Positions 35,287-46,093 of a stretch of DNA of 64,000 nt are shown here, in pieces (the stretch's first letter is position 1; each line of letters opens with the position of its first letter). The translations under genes were made by a program, and so were the position numbers. This DNA is from Affinibrenneria salicis (GTDB lineage Bacteria > Pseudomonadota > Gammaproteobacteria > Enterobacterales > Enterobacteriaceae). The stretch covers positions 62,001 to 126,000 of the forward strand of contig NZ_VYKJ01000010.1 of NCBI RefSeq assembly GCF_008710095.1, read 5' to 3'. The notes beneath the pieces were generated by a model. It searched no databases. It was not told the DNA's origin and worked only from the letters and a program-made list of their open reading frames with translations.

Positions 35287-35697
35287 ATGAAAAAAGAAAA
35301 TAACGAAATTAATCATTCGGTTAGATATGGGAAATTACTTGATGTCAATTGCCCTTCGCGGGAAATACTTCAGCATATTGCCAGCAGGTGGGGAATACTG
35401 GTTCTTATCGCGCTGGATAGAGACACGCTGCGATTTAGTGAAATTAGAAAGAAAATCGCAGGGATAAGCGAAAAGATGCTCGCGCAAACGCTGCAAACCT
35501 TCGAAAAAGACGGTTTTATTCACCGTAATATGCTGCCTGTCATGCCACCGCACACGGAATACACCCTCACCCCGCTGGGGCTGGAAGTTTATGAACAGGT
35601 CATACACCTCAGCGACTGGATCGAACTGAATTTGCCTCGCATACTCCAGGCTGGAAGCAGAGCGGAGGACAGCAGTACAAAAGCAAGAGTGGCGTAG
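35287..35697 (+). CDS. HxlR-family transcriptional regulator (YtfH-like)
   Basis: 136 residues with the HxlR winged helix. NCPSREILQHIASRWGILVL, LRFSEIRKKIAGISEKMLAQ and TLQTFEKDGFIHRNMLP are family hallmarks. A Cys near residue 18 is at the conserved HxlR/QorR redox-sensing position. The ATG at 35287 overlaps a preceding in-frame TTG; GAGAG lies upstream. It is divergent from qorB across about 160 bp. QorR-type proteins sense diamide or quinones through the Cys and derepress the quinone reductase; that behaviour is inferred here. Confidence 0.88.
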   Translation: MKKENNEINHSVRYGKLLDVNCPSREILQHIASRWGILVLIALDRDTLRFSEIRKKIAGISEKMLAQTLQTFEKDGFIHRNMLPVMPPHTEYTLTPLGLEVYEQVIHLSDWIELNLPRILQAGSRAEDSSTKARVA

Positions 35698-36471
35698 CAG
35701 TAAATGGGGGGATTGACCATGACATGAAGTGGAATACTGAATTTGTCCGTAAGAGTACAGAGAAGACCGTATTGATCTCACCCAGCGACAATGGACAGGC
35801 TCACGTTGGCAGTTACACAGAATTATGGACAGGCTCCTTCAGGCATCCACCGCCATCTTTGCTGTCGCTAATATATTCCTCGGTATAGGTACAAGCTTCA
35901 GCAATATCGGCGGCGGATACCGACAGTCGGCGCTCGGGAGTTTTCAGGGTATTTAGGCGGGAGTGGCAATCATTGCTGCTTCAGGAAGTATTCCGTCTCT
36001 TCTTTTACCGGATGAACGAACGCGGGTTCAGGCTGTGTCGCGCAATTATCTGATCGATGTAAAATCGCACAACCCTGACAGAGGCCAGCAGTAAAAACGC
36101 ACAAAAACAGATCAAAAAGAAAACAAAATTAATGCGCCTGTCTCATCGTCAGTCAGCGAAAATGAATTGCGGGACACCGCCTGGATCCAGGTCATAACGC
36201 TGGCGCCCTCAGTCGTGGATCCGTCGGTCATCGAATTCAATAACAAGATAGTGCGTCCCCCATCTTTCGTTCTGAAAAGACAGATATCGTTAATTTTTGT
36301 CTTCAGTTGCACCATCAGCCTTCAACGCGGCAATAGCCGAAAACAACGCCAAACCTTATTCATTGACGGCGGAAAAAAAGAGTGTGCGATAGTTCCGCTT
36401 AAGGGACAACAGACAGGCCCCAGACTTGCCGTATAGCGCCCGGCGAACCTGCTTGACAGCAGTAAATTAAT
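35698..36471. other. gene-poor stretch with a MITE-like element
   Basis: Apart from the 156-bp element at 36029-36184 there is no gene I can support. The 35830-36000 part reads like degenerate coding sequence in one plus frame (TAIFAVANIFLGIGTS) but is not identifiable. Confidence 0.4.
36029..36184. mobile_element. MITE-like element, family 1, copy 2
   Basis: 156 bp with terminal inverted repeats CAGGCTGTGTCGCGCAATT and, at the right, AATTGCGGGACACCGCCTGG. It matches 24177-24330 across its length. It is non-coding and must have been moved by a transposase encoded elsewhere. Confidence 0.78.
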
Positions 36472-36502
36472 ACGATTAAATTAATGTTATTAATTTAATC
36501 GT
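36472..36502. promoter_or_regulatory. operator palindrome over the promoter of the TetR/DUF6544 operon
   Basis: ACGATTAAATTAAT (36472-36485) and ATTAATTTAATCGT (36489-36502) are exact reverse complements with GTT between. TTGACA at 36453-36458 and TTAAAT at 36476-36481 form a promoter with a 17-base spacer, so the operator covers the -10 box. Autorepression by the following TetR gene is the natural reading. Confidence 0.75.
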
Positions 36503-36517
36503 CAACACGGGAGCTTC

Positions 36518-37141
36518 ATGTCTCGTCCACGAAAAGACCAGCAACTCGATATTCCGGGACAAGCCATCAGGCAAACTATTCGCCTGCTTGATGAGCGTGA
36601 TGCTCAAGGCATCACCCTTGCTGATGTCGCTGCTGCGGTAGGCTGTCGGGCACCCGCACTTTATGCCTATTTTGCTAATAAGCATGCGCTTCTGAGTGCG
36701 GTACATGACGAAGGTTTTCGTCTCTTGTTGCAGGAAAAATTGGCCGTCGCCACTAAAAACATCAGCGACCCTTTTAACCAGTTGTACGAAGGCGGACTCG
36801 CCTACCTGCGTTTTGCTTTTGAACGCCCCGGGCTTTATCGACTTATGTTTTCCCCCTCGTCCATTAAAGGGTTGCCTGAAAACCCCTTTGCTACCGATCC
36901 CGGAGCAGAATGCCTCACTGTTTTACACTCCGCCGTTGTTGCCTGCCAGATTAAAGGGTATTTGCCGGGGCAGGATGCGGCGCATATAGCATTTGTTTTG
37001 TGGTCGGCCGTTCATGGCGCCGCGTCGTTGCTTCTTCAGGGAAGAGCGCCGACGCAGACACAGCCGGACGCTCAGGCTGCCGCCAGCATCGTTGACACCA
37101 TCATGTCATTTATTCAGCTTACCCGGCCTGAAAAGCCCTAA
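36518..37141 (+). CDS. TetR/AcrR-family regulator
   Basis: 207 residues. The helix-turn-helix reads RQTIRLLDERDAQGITLADV and AAVGCRAPALYAYFANKHAL. The C-terminal part, with LAYLRFAFERPGLYRLMFSP and AAHIAFVLWSAVHGAASLLL, is of the WHG/TetR_C_33 type. It begins 16 bp after a perfect operator palindrome, so autoregulation is likely. It is followed 31 bp later by the DUF6544 gene in the same direction, probably one operon. The ligand is unknown. Confidence 0.9.
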   Translation: MSRPRKDQQLDIPGQAIRQTIRLLDERDAQGITLADVAAAVGCRAPALYAYFANKHALLSAVHDEGFRLLLQEKLAVATKNISDPFNQLYEGGLAYLRFAFERPGLYRLMFSPSSIKGLPENPFATDPGAECLTVLHSAVVACQIKGYLPGQDAAHIAFVLWSAVHGAASLLLQGRAPTQTQPDAQAAASIVDTIMSFIQLTRPEKP

Positions 37142-37172
37142 CGCGCCTGAATCATGCGAAAGGAAATATTCT

Positions 37173-38009
37173 ATGCGTCGCCGTTTTCTGCTTCTCTGCG
37201 TTCCGGTTATTTCTCTTGCCGCCTGGATTGGCATGTCCTCTCTGTTGACGGAGCGCGAAATCGCCGCACATTCTGCATCCATTCGCCAGGTCGCCGGTCG
37301 ATATAAGCCCGGCAATATCGACCCTGAGGCAATGAAAGCGCTCCCCGGGCCAGTTCAGCGCTATTTCGCGTTTGCGATACCAGAACGGAACAATCAATAT
37401 CAAGTCGTCAGGATAGCGGCTGAAGGGGAATTTCGGCGTCCGCTGACCTTCGATTTTCAATCCACTACCGCCACGCAAATAATTGCAACGCAAACGCCAG
37501 CGATGCTGTTTGCCGCCACCACGCCCGTCGCGTCTTACTTATGGGCCCGGGCTTATGATTTCTTTGCCGATGGCCATATGGCAATGCGGGCTAAGATTCT
37601 GTCAACGTTTACCGTGGTGAATGAAAACTCCACGCAAGCGTTGAATCGTACTTCGCTGCGACGCTGGCTTCTGGAAAGCCCGCTTTACCCAATGGCGCTG
37701 CTTCCCGGAGGCCCGGTACGTTGGGAGGCGATCGATGATAACCACGCCAGGGCGATTGTTTCCGGTTTTGGTCTGGAAGAATCGCTGGTCGCGACTTTCC
37801 AGCCTGATGGCAGGCTGATGAGTTTTGACGCCGAACAGGATGGCGATTTGACAACGCCGTATCACGGCTCAGGAGAACATGCATCGCGCAGTGATTATCG
37901 TCTGGTTGCGGGAATGATGATTCCCTGCTCATTTGAAATATCCCGGGTTGCCGGGGGAAAGATCTTACCGTTCTGGAAGGGGCGCATTACCACCATTGAG
38001 TTCGAATGA
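37173..38009 (+). CDS. DUF6544-family membrane-anchored protein
   Basis: 278 residues. The start at 37173 is preceded by GAAAGGAAAT. The N-terminus is a signal or anchor (RRRFLLLCVPVISLAAWIGM). The rest is a beta-rich soluble domain with GPVQRYFAFAIPERNN, SFDAEQDGDLTTPYHG and SDYRLVAGMMIPCSFEIS, resembling DUF6544/DUF6920 proteins. The function of that family is unknown. Co-transcription with a TetR regulator suggests an envelope or stress role, by inference only. Confidence 0.75.
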   Translation: MRRRFLLLCVPVISLAAWIGMSSLLTEREIAAHSASIRQVAGRYKPGNIDPEAMKALPGPVQRYFAFAIPERNNQYQVVRIAAEGEFRRPLTFDFQSTTATQIIATQTPAMLFAATTPVASYLWARAYDFFADGHMAMRAKILSTFTVVNENSTQALNRTSLRRWLLESPLYPMALLPGGPVRWEAIDDNHARAIVSGFGLEESLVATFQPDGRLMSFDAEQDGDLTTPYHGSGEHASRSDYRLVAGMMIPCSFEISRVAGGKILPFWKGRITTIEFE

Positions 38010-38274
38010 ATCCATGCTGATAGCAGCGCGCTGGGCAGCGATAATGGATCAATAGCGCTGGTCATAATTCACATGCGTTGTAGTGATATTTTCAATGTAA
38101 GCGCCGATCGCTTTTATCCTGAATCAATACGAAAAACAGATTAAGAGGACGAATTTCCAGCGCGTGGTCGAATAGCCGGAAACCAACGTGAGAATACGGC
38201 ATCCGCCTTATTCCAGGATAGATGGCACAAAATCACTTCCCGCATTGATGCTCCACCTATCATTGTGCGACTCA

Positions 38275-38307
38275 AGCGCTGGCGAGATGTCATGTCTCGC
38301 CAGCGCT
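38275..38307. terminator. hairpin between convergent DUF6544 and quinone reductase genes
   Basis: AGCGCTGGCGAGA (38275-38287) pairs perfectly with TCTCGCCAGCGCT (38295-38307). It is placed right at the 3' end of the minus-strand gene. The T-run is poor. The rest of 38010-38274 is empty. Confidence 0.6.
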
Positions 38308-38322
38308 ATTATGAGAAGCTAT

Positions 38323-38910
38323 TTAGCGGAAAATTCGCCGCCCGATACGACGCGCGGCGTCGAGGCAAGCCTCGGGCGTTTTCATCTCCGGCATCAGCAG
38401 CATTTCAGACGTCGCCACCGGCGCGCCGCAGTAGTCGAAAATTCCGTGGACGATCTGCGCATTAAAGGCGTCGGCATAAGCGTGTTTTTCGAATGTCTTC
38501 TGGCTGGCGCCCCCCAGCGCGATAAGATGCACCGGCAAATGTTCCAGTCTCTTTATCACGTTGCCATCAGCCGTGTCTTCATAAGCCCAGCCGCTGGAAA
38601 ATACGCGGTCGATCCAGCCTTTCAGTAACCCCGGCATCGACCACCAGTAAATTGGGAATACCAACACAAGCGCATCCGCATTATCAATACGCGACTGCTG
38701 CGCGACGACATCCGGCGGCGTTACGCCGGTTTGCTGAAACGCGGCCACATCCGGCGCGGAAAATACCGGATTAAAACCTTCCCGGACAAGGTCCGCTATC
38801 TCAACGCTATTTGCCGGATTTGCTTCAGCGATCCCTTGCGCGATAGCAGTAGCCACACTGTGAGTCAGTGACGTATTAACAGGATGAGAAACAACGAGTA
38901 AAGCATGCAT
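38323..38910 (-). CDS. flavodoxin-fold NAD(P)H:quinone reductase
   Basis: 195 residues of the NQO/MdaB/KefG type. The FMN-binding N-terminus is ALLVVSHPVNTSLTHSVATA. LVLVFPIYWWSMPGLLKGWI and DRVFSSGWAYE form the flavin and quinone site, followed by LIALGGASQKTFEKHAY. It catalyses two-electron reduction of quinones in the cytoplasm. It is divergent from a TetR regulator with an inverted repeat in between, consistent with induction by quinone-like compounds. The family is clear; the substrate is not. Confidence 0.88.
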   Translation of the reverse strand: MHALLVVSHPVNTSLTHSVATAIAQGIAEANPANSVEIADLVREGFNPVFSAPDVAAFQQTGVTPPDVVAQQSRIDNADALVLVFPIYWWSMPGLLKGWIDRVFSSGWAYEDTADGNVIKRLEHLPVHLIALGGASQKTFEKHAYADAFNAQIVHGIFDYCGAPVATSEMLLMPEMKTPEACLDAARRIGRRIFR

Positions 38911-38959
38911 GTCGGGAACTCCCTATTGCCATGAAACCGTGCCGGAGATAGTCTTATAT

Positions 38960-38996
38960 ACTAAAGGTAACCTATCGGAATTAAGTTACCTTTGGT
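38960..38996. promoter_or_regulatory. operator between the quinone reductase and TetR genes
   Basis: AAAGGTAAC (38963-38971) and GTTACCTTT (38985-38993) form a perfect inverted repeat, extending to 14 bases per arm with one mismatch. It lies in the divergent gap, a good binding site for the TetR protein. Confidence 0.65.
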
Positions 38997-39026
38997 ATAT
39001 AGCTATGTCAACGGGAAATAACGGCC

Positions 39027-39638
39027 ATGTCCAGACCACGCGTACGACAGCGTTTATTAAGAGAAGAACGCCATGCCCAACTGACGGAAGTCGCATGGAG
39101 GATTATTCGCACAGAGGGCACGGAAGCGCTAACGCTCGGGCATCTGGCGCAACAGGCCGGCGTCACCAAACCCGTGGTTTATGACCACTTTACCAACCGT
39201 GCCGGTTTGCTCGCCGCGCTCTATAAAGAGTTTGATGATCGCCAGACGGCGCTGATGGATGAAATTATCCGCCAGACAGAACCGCAGCTTGAAAAGCTGG
39301 CGTCGGTCATTGCCGCATCATACATTGAATGCGTGCTGCTTCAGGGGCGTGAAATGCCCAACGTCATGGCGGCGCTCACCGGAACGCCCGAGCTTGAACA
39401 AATCAGGCAGGATTACGCGACAATTTTCAGCGAAAAATGCCGCGCGCTATTTGCCCCATTCTGCGGCGGTCGGCCGCTGCATGACGCCGCGCTGCGGGCG
39501 ATGCTCGGCTCCGCCGAAGGATTATCCTATGCAACGGTCCAGGGGGTGATTACCGAACAGCAAGCAAAGGATGAACTGTTCCACGTGATTATCGCGATGG
39601 TGCAAAGGTGCAGCGCGGATCAACAATGCGCCTCATAA
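39027..39638 (+). CDS. TetR/AcrR-family regulator
   Basis: 203 residues. A basic N-terminus leads into the helix-turn-helix (HLAQQAGVTKPVVYDHFTNR). The helical effector domain follows (VIAASYIECVLLQGREMPNV). It is transcribed away from the quinone reductase gene, sharing an operator-like inverted repeat. The most likely role is repression of the reductase and of itself; the ligand is unknown. Confidence 0.88.
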   Translation: MSRPRVRQRLLREERHAQLTEVAWRIIRTEGTEALTLGHLAQQAGVTKPVVYDHFTNRAGLLAALYKEFDDRQTALMDEIIRQTEPQLEKLASVIAASYIECVLLQGREMPNVMAALTGTPELEQIRQDYATIFSEKCRALFAPFCGGRPLHDAALRAMLGSAEGLSYATVQGVITEQQAKDELFHVIIAMVQRCSADQQCAS

Positions 39639-39725
39639 CGGCATTAATGCCGATATCCACGCGGCGCTTTCCGTTACGTTGCCGGGCTTATCTGGCTGGA
39701 TAGCGCTGGACGCGACGCCCGATAG

Positions 39726-40577
39726 TCAGCTTTTCAACTGATCGACGGCGGCCTGGCTGTTGTGAACATAGTCTCCGGCATCCGGCTGCCGTTGCGCCAT
39801 CTGGATAAACAATAAATCAATTAACAGCAGTTGCGCATCTCGCGCGGTAATCGACGATACCCGCACCTTCTCTTCATCCGCCACGGTATACAAGCGCAGA
39901 TCCGCCAGTTGGGCCAGGGCGTTATCCGCCGCCCGGGTCATTGAAATAATCTTCGCGCCCCGCCCTTTCGCCACCCGGGCAATCTGCACCGTTTCCCGAC
40001 TGCCGCCGGAATGCGACAAGGCCAAAAGAACATCCTGCGGCGACATCGCCGAAGCGTTGGCGATTTGCACATGACTGTCGCTATCATGCAGGGCTACCCG
40101 GCCTAATTTCAGCAATTTATAGGAAAAATCGCGCGCCACCAGCGAGGAAGCGCCAATGCCAGCCAGATGAATGCGGCGCGCGCCGTCAAGCGCGTCCAAA
40201 ACCTGGATAAAAGAAGATTCTTTATTTAGCTCCAGCGTTTCCCGCAGGCAATGAAACTTACCGCCGATTAATTTCATGGAGACGTCGTGCAGCGAATCAC
40301 CAGACTGAATGTTGCCGTGAAGCACGCTCGAGCCGGCCGCGTCCCGTTTTACCACGGCTTCATTGATGGCCAGTTTTAGCTGCGAAAAACCGGCCAGCCC
40401 CTGCTTTTTGCTGAATTTAATGATGCCCGATTGACTTGCGCCGACCAATGACGCCAGCTCAATGGAAGTGAGTTGACACACCTGAACGGGATGCTCAAGG
40501 ACAAAACGCGCGATCTGTTGCTCCACGGGCGTCATATCCGTCAGCGCGGCAGATATTTTGGTCAGAATCGTCATCAT
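39726..40577 (-). CDS. RpiR/MurR-family regulator of the MurNAc-recycling genes
   Basis: 283 residues: HTH_6 (MTPVEQQIARFVLEHPVQVC, then SIELASLVGASQSGIIKFSK) and a SIS sugar-phosphate-binding domain (IHLAGIGASSLVARDFSYKL, LALSHSGGSRETVQIARVAK). In E. coli, MurR represses murQP and responds to MurNAc-6-P. Here the gene is divergent from anmK-murQ, so the same control is likely. AAGG precedes the first of two consecutive ATG codons. Confidence 0.88.
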   Translation of the reverse strand: MMTILTKISAALTDMTPVEQQIARFVLEHPVQVCQLTSIELASLVGASQSGIIKFSKKQGLAGFSQLKLAINEAVVKRDAAGSSVLHGNIQSGDSLHDVSMKLIGGKFHCLRETLELNKESSFIQVLDALDGARRIHLAGIGASSLVARDFSYKLLKLGRVALHDSDSHVQIANASAMSPQDVLLALSHSGGSRETVQIARVAKGRGAKIISMTRAADNALAQLADLRLYTVADEEKVRVSSITARDAQLLLIDLLFIQMAQRQPDAGDYVHNSQAAVDQLKS

Positions 40578-40705
40578 GCGCCTTTTGAAGAAAACAAGGG
40601 TCGGTCACCGGGCGATATTGTTCCACGTTTAGCAGGAAACCGGAACAGAGCGGCCCGGAGAAAACGCTATCTTGCATAATTGTGAACTTCATCGCAAACG
40701 GCATA

Positions 40706-40751
40706 AGAATATTATATTTCCTATTTAATATATTAAGGAATAATTTATTCT
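40706..40751. promoter_or_regulatory. candidate RpiR operator before anmK
   Basis: AGAATATTATATTTCC (40706-40721) and GGAATAATTTATTCT (40737-40751) form an imperfect inverted repeat in an AT-rich block between the divergent regulator and anmK. Confidence 0.5.
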
Positions 40752-40814
40752 CATATTTACGCTATAACGTCAACAGCGCGCGCAACGCGTTCAGAAAAAT
40801 GAGAGGTAAAGACG

Positions 40815-42879
<2,065 letters not shown>

Positions 42880-42916
42880 CGCGCCACATCTTTCACTTTC
42901 GGATAAGGGATCTGAA

Positions 42917-44224
42917 ATGCCAACGAAACCCTCTTCGCTTAGCGCGCACAAACGCGCGTTGGTCGCCGGCTCAATCGGCAACTTTATTGAATGGTACGAA
43001 TTTGCCGTTTACGGTTTTCTCGCCACGGTTATCGCGCAAAATTTTTTCCGATTACAGGGAGAAAGCGAACTGACCGGCATTATCCTGACCTATGCCTCAT
43101 TTGCCGTCGCCTTTTTCTTCCGGCCGCTGGGCGCGGTGATTTTTGGCCGCATCGGCGACAGAATCGGCCGCAAGCCGACGCTGATCCTGGTGCTCATTAT
43201 GATGACGCTGGCGACGGCCGCCATCGGTCTGGTGCCGGTTTACGGCAATATCGGTATAGCGGCGCCGCTGATTATGACGGGGCTGCGCATACTGCAGGGA
43301 TTGTTCGCCGGCGGTGAATATGGCGGCGCGGTATCGCTGATGACGGAATTCGCGCCGCGCGGTAAACGCGGTCTGTACGGCGCCTGGCAATCGTTCACTG
43401 TGGCGCTGGGGTTGCTGGCCGGGGCCGGCGTGGTGGCGCTGCTTTCCGCGCTGCTGGGTCAGGATGCCCTGCACGCCTGGGGCTGGCGCATTCCCTTTAT
43501 TCTGGCGTTGCCGATGGGCGCTGTGGCGCTGTGGCTGCGCGTCAATATGGAAGAAACGCCCAGCTTTGTGCGCCAGCAGAAGACGCAGCCGACGGATAAC
43601 GCGCCGCTGGCTAGCGCGAGCTGGGGAGCCACGTTAAAAATCATCCTGCTGGCGATTGGCCGGGTTATGGTGTGGTCGGCCGCCGGCTATACCTATCTGG
43701 TCATCATGCCCACTTACCTGCAGTCGGCGCTGCATACCGGCTTTAATCAGGCGTTGCTGATTGCGGTGATTTCCAACATTGGCTTCGCCATCACGATTAT
43801 CCCCGCCGGCATACTGAGCGATCGGTTTGGCCGGCGCGCCGTTATGGTTCTGGCGACCTGCCTGTTGCTGGTGCTGGCGCTGCCGTTGTTGAAAATTTTG
43901 CAGGCGGAATCCACATCGCTGCTGCTGAAGTGCCTGGTGGTATTGCTCGCGGGCGCGATAGTCGGTCTGCTGGCGGGCCCCGGCCCCGCCATGCTATCGG
44001 AAATGTTTCCCACCAAAGTGCGCTATACCGGGCTGGGGCTGGCCTACTCGCTGTCCAATGCGCTATTTTCCGGCTGCGCCGGCCTGATCATCACCGGTTT
44101 GATCAGACAAACCGGTAATCTGGACATCCCCGCCTGGTATGTCATCGCCACCGCGCTGGTCAGCATTCCGGCGTTAATGACGTTGAATAAGGATGATCAT
44201 CTGCGTTCTATTGACGAGCGGTAA
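42917..44224 (+). CDS. MFS transporter, metabolite:H+ symporter (ProP/ShiA-like)
   Basis: 435 residues and twelve helices. GNFIEWYEFAVYGFLATVIA, the motif FGRIGDRIGRKPTLI and GLFAGGEYGGAVSLMTEFAP are typical of the MHS family, which imports organic acids, betaines and related metabolites. AAGGGA before the ATG at 42917 sets the start; the open frame runs back into murQ. It is co-directional with anmK-murQ, with a 37-bp gap. It may import anhydro-MurNAc or another wall fragment for the pathway, which is an inference from context. Confidence 0.88.
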   Translation: MPTKPSSLSAHKRALVAGSIGNFIEWYEFAVYGFLATVIAQNFFRLQGESELTGIILTYASFAVAFFFRPLGAVIFGRIGDRIGRKPTLILVLIMMTLATAAIGLVPVYGNIGIAAPLIMTGLRILQGLFAGGEYGGAVSLMTEFAPRGKRGLYGAWQSFTVALGLLAGAGVVALLSALLGQDALHAWGWRIPFILALPMGAVALWLRVNMEETPSFVRQQKTQPTDNAPLASASWGATLKIILLAIGRVMVWSAAGYTYLVIMPTYLQSALHTGFNQALLIAVISNIGFAITIIPAGILSDRFGRRAVMVLATCLLLVLALPLLKILQAESTSLLLKCLVVLLAGAIVGLLAGPGPAMLSEMFPTKVRYTGLGLAYSLSNALFSGCAGLIITGLIRQTGNLDIPAWYVIATALVSIPALMTLNKDDHLRSIDER

Positions 44225-44602
44225 TCTCCGGGCGGCGACTGCGCAACGGCCGGACCGCCTGCACATCGCGCGCCCTGGCCCGACGCAGCGCTTTCAGGCA
44301 GCGCGCGAGCGATAATACCGGCGGCGGCGAAGACCCGCGCGCCGGTTTTGATCTGCGATTTGCCGCAATCCTCCTGAGTACGCTGGCTGTGCCCGCCGAT
44401 GCCGGGAATAAACAGCATCGGCCATCGGCGCCGGAATGCGTTGCGCCACCGGCATCGCGTCGTGGAATGCGCCGCCGGACAGCGTGCGATAGCCGGCGCC
44501 GCAGGCCATCACATGCTGTTCGACAATCGCCCGCTGGCGATCATACCGCGCCGGCGGCGTCGGCCGGAGACCTGCACTGCAGTGACGCTTTTTTGCCCGC
44601 AA
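44225..44602 (-). pseudogene. C-terminal remnant of an M20-family amidohydrolase
   Basis: Two minus-strand frames carry conserved M20/N-carbamoyl-amino-acid hydrolase blocks. One has ACGAGYRTLSGGAFHDAMPV; the other continues with MLFIPGIGGHSQRTQEDCGK then TGARVFAAAGIIAR. A frameshift separates them near 44410. The N-terminal two thirds are missing. It lies convergent with the MHS transporter. Confidence 0.6.
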
Positions 44603-44746
44603 ATCATGCGATATATCGCCAGCCGTCGGGTGAATTCGTACATTTTGTCTGGCGAAAAGACTTTCATTTAGCTGCGCGCCAGCAGATGATGAAATGCAAA
44701 CAGGACAGGCGTTATCCGCCGCGCTTCAGGTTGCAGGAGGTTAAAA

Positions 44747-45385
44747 TTGTCAGATATCGTTAATTTTCCCTTGTTTGTCGCCTCTATACTGGTGCTGTTG
44801 ATCACGCCAGGCCCCGATCTTGCCTACGTGGTCGGACAGAGTATCGCCAATGGTCGACGTTCAGGGGTGATTTCAGCGGCCGGCGTCGCGCTGGGCAGTT
44901 GCACGCACGCCATCGCCAGCGCTATTGGGCTGACCGCGTTGATTGCCGCCTCGCCGGCCATATTTGCCGTGATTAAGTACTGCGGCGCGTCTTATCTAAT
45001 CTATCTGGGCGGCAAAATGCTATATAGCGCCAGCCGGCAAAAACGGCAGGCGGAAAACGCGCCGCCCCGGTCGACGGTCAGCACCCGAAACCTGCTTTCC
45101 CGCGGCGTTATCACTACCATCACCAATCCGAAAGTATTGCTGTTCTTCGTCGCTTTTTTCCCGCAGTTCGTTAGCGTGAACGGCGAACATCAGACCCTGT
45201 CGTTTCTTATCCTGGGCTTTACCTACGCCATCGTGGGGTTTCTGACCGATGCCGCCTTCGCGCTGCTGGCGGGCGGCGCGGCCGGCGCTGTGGCGGGTAA
45301 TAACCGGCTCCGCCGCTGGATGGACCGCGCCGTGGGCGCCACCTTTATCGCTTTAGGCATCCGTATCGCTCTGGCGCGCAGGTAA
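44747..45385 (+). CDS. LysE/RhtB-family exporter
   Basis: 212 residues and about six helices. ILVLLITPGPDLAYVVGQSI, GVISAAGVALGSCTHAIASA and TNPKVLLFFVAFFPQFV are hallmarks of the LysE/RhtB family, which exports amino acids or their analogues. It starts at TTG with a strong AGGAGG seven bases upstream; no better start exists. It is isolated, with a pseudogene before and a convergent operon after. The exported compound is unknown. Confidence 0.9.
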   Translation: MSDIVNFPLFVASILVLLITPGPDLAYVVGQSIANGRRSGVISAAGVALGSCTHAIASAIGLTALIAASPAIFAVIKYCGASYLIYLGGKMLYSASRQKRQAENAPPRSTVSTRNLLSRGVITTITNPKVLLFFVAFFPQFVSVNGEHQTLSFLILGFTYAIVGFLTDAAFALLAGGAAGAVAGNNRLRRWMDRAVGATFIALGIRIALARR

Positions 45386-45535
45386 TCGCCCCGTTAAAGG
45401 CAATGGACGGCGCCGGAAAGCAGACCGGCGACGGATAAAACGATGCATGCGGGACGCCGCGCGCCAGGCCGCGCCGTTTAAGGTAGAAGAGAAAGGGCGG
45501 CGCGACACCGGATGGTGCCGGCAATGACGCGCTGA

Positions 45536-46093
45536 TTAGCCTTCATCGCGCTGCGCCAGCGGCATAATCGTCCAGCCGCCAGGCGAATCAGCCGGCACAA
45601 TCCACATCGGCACCGCGTTGCCGATGCGCGGACCGTATGGCGAGCCGCTGGACAGCAGACTAAGCACGCGAAACACGCCGGAATGGGCGACCACCAGCGG
45701 CGTATCGTATTGCTGCAATAGTTGATTAAGCGCGGCGATAATACGCGCGCAGAAATCGTCCCACGCCTCGCCGCCCGGCGGGGTTTGTTCATAAGGCGTC
45801 TGTTCCGTGTAGGGCCGCAACTCCAGATCGCCCCAGTCGCGCTCGCGCAGGTCGGGCACCATCAACTGAGGCAGACCAGGCAGCGCCAGCGAGGCCGTCT
45901 GCCGGGCGCGCAGTTTAGAGCTGACGGCGATACAGCTCCAGCGATGGCGCGCCAGTATGGACGCCGCGCTACGCGCCTGTTGTTCGCCGTCTTCGCTCAG
46001 CGGCACATCGGTGCGCCCGCCGATAAGCCGATCGCGGTTAAGCGGCGTTTCTCCGTGGCGCAGGAAAACAAAAGGTTTGCAGATCAACTTCAT
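45536..46093 (-). CDS. histidine phosphatase-family protein
   Basis: 185 residues of the phosphoglycerate-mutase-like fold. FVFLRHGETPLNRDRLIGGR holds the phospho-accepting His. SSKLRARQTASLAL, ERDWGDLELRPY and LVVAHSGVFRVLSLL (second His) complete the site. The ATG at 46093 overlaps the stop of the MBL-fold gene (ATGA), which sets the start within a longer open frame. It is the last gene of the five-gene operon. It would remove a phosphate from a small metabolite in the cytoplasm, the substrate being whatever the transporter brings in. Confidence 0.85.
   Translation of the reverse strand: MKLICKPFVFLRHGETPLNRDRLIGGRTDVPLSEDGEQQARSAASILARHRWSCIAVSSKLRARQTASLALPGLPQLMVPDLRERDWGDLELRPYTEQTPYEQTPPGGEAWDDFCARIIAALNQLLQQYDTPLVVAHSGVFRVLSLLSSGSPYGPRIGNAVPMWIVPADSPGGWTIMPLAQRDEG

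Noticed and set aside
37106..38009. A longer product starting upstream of 37173 for the DUF6544 gene.
   Set aside because: The frame is open back to 36993, but that part overlaps the TetR gene and has no homology. A signal peptide and ribosome binding site fit 37173.
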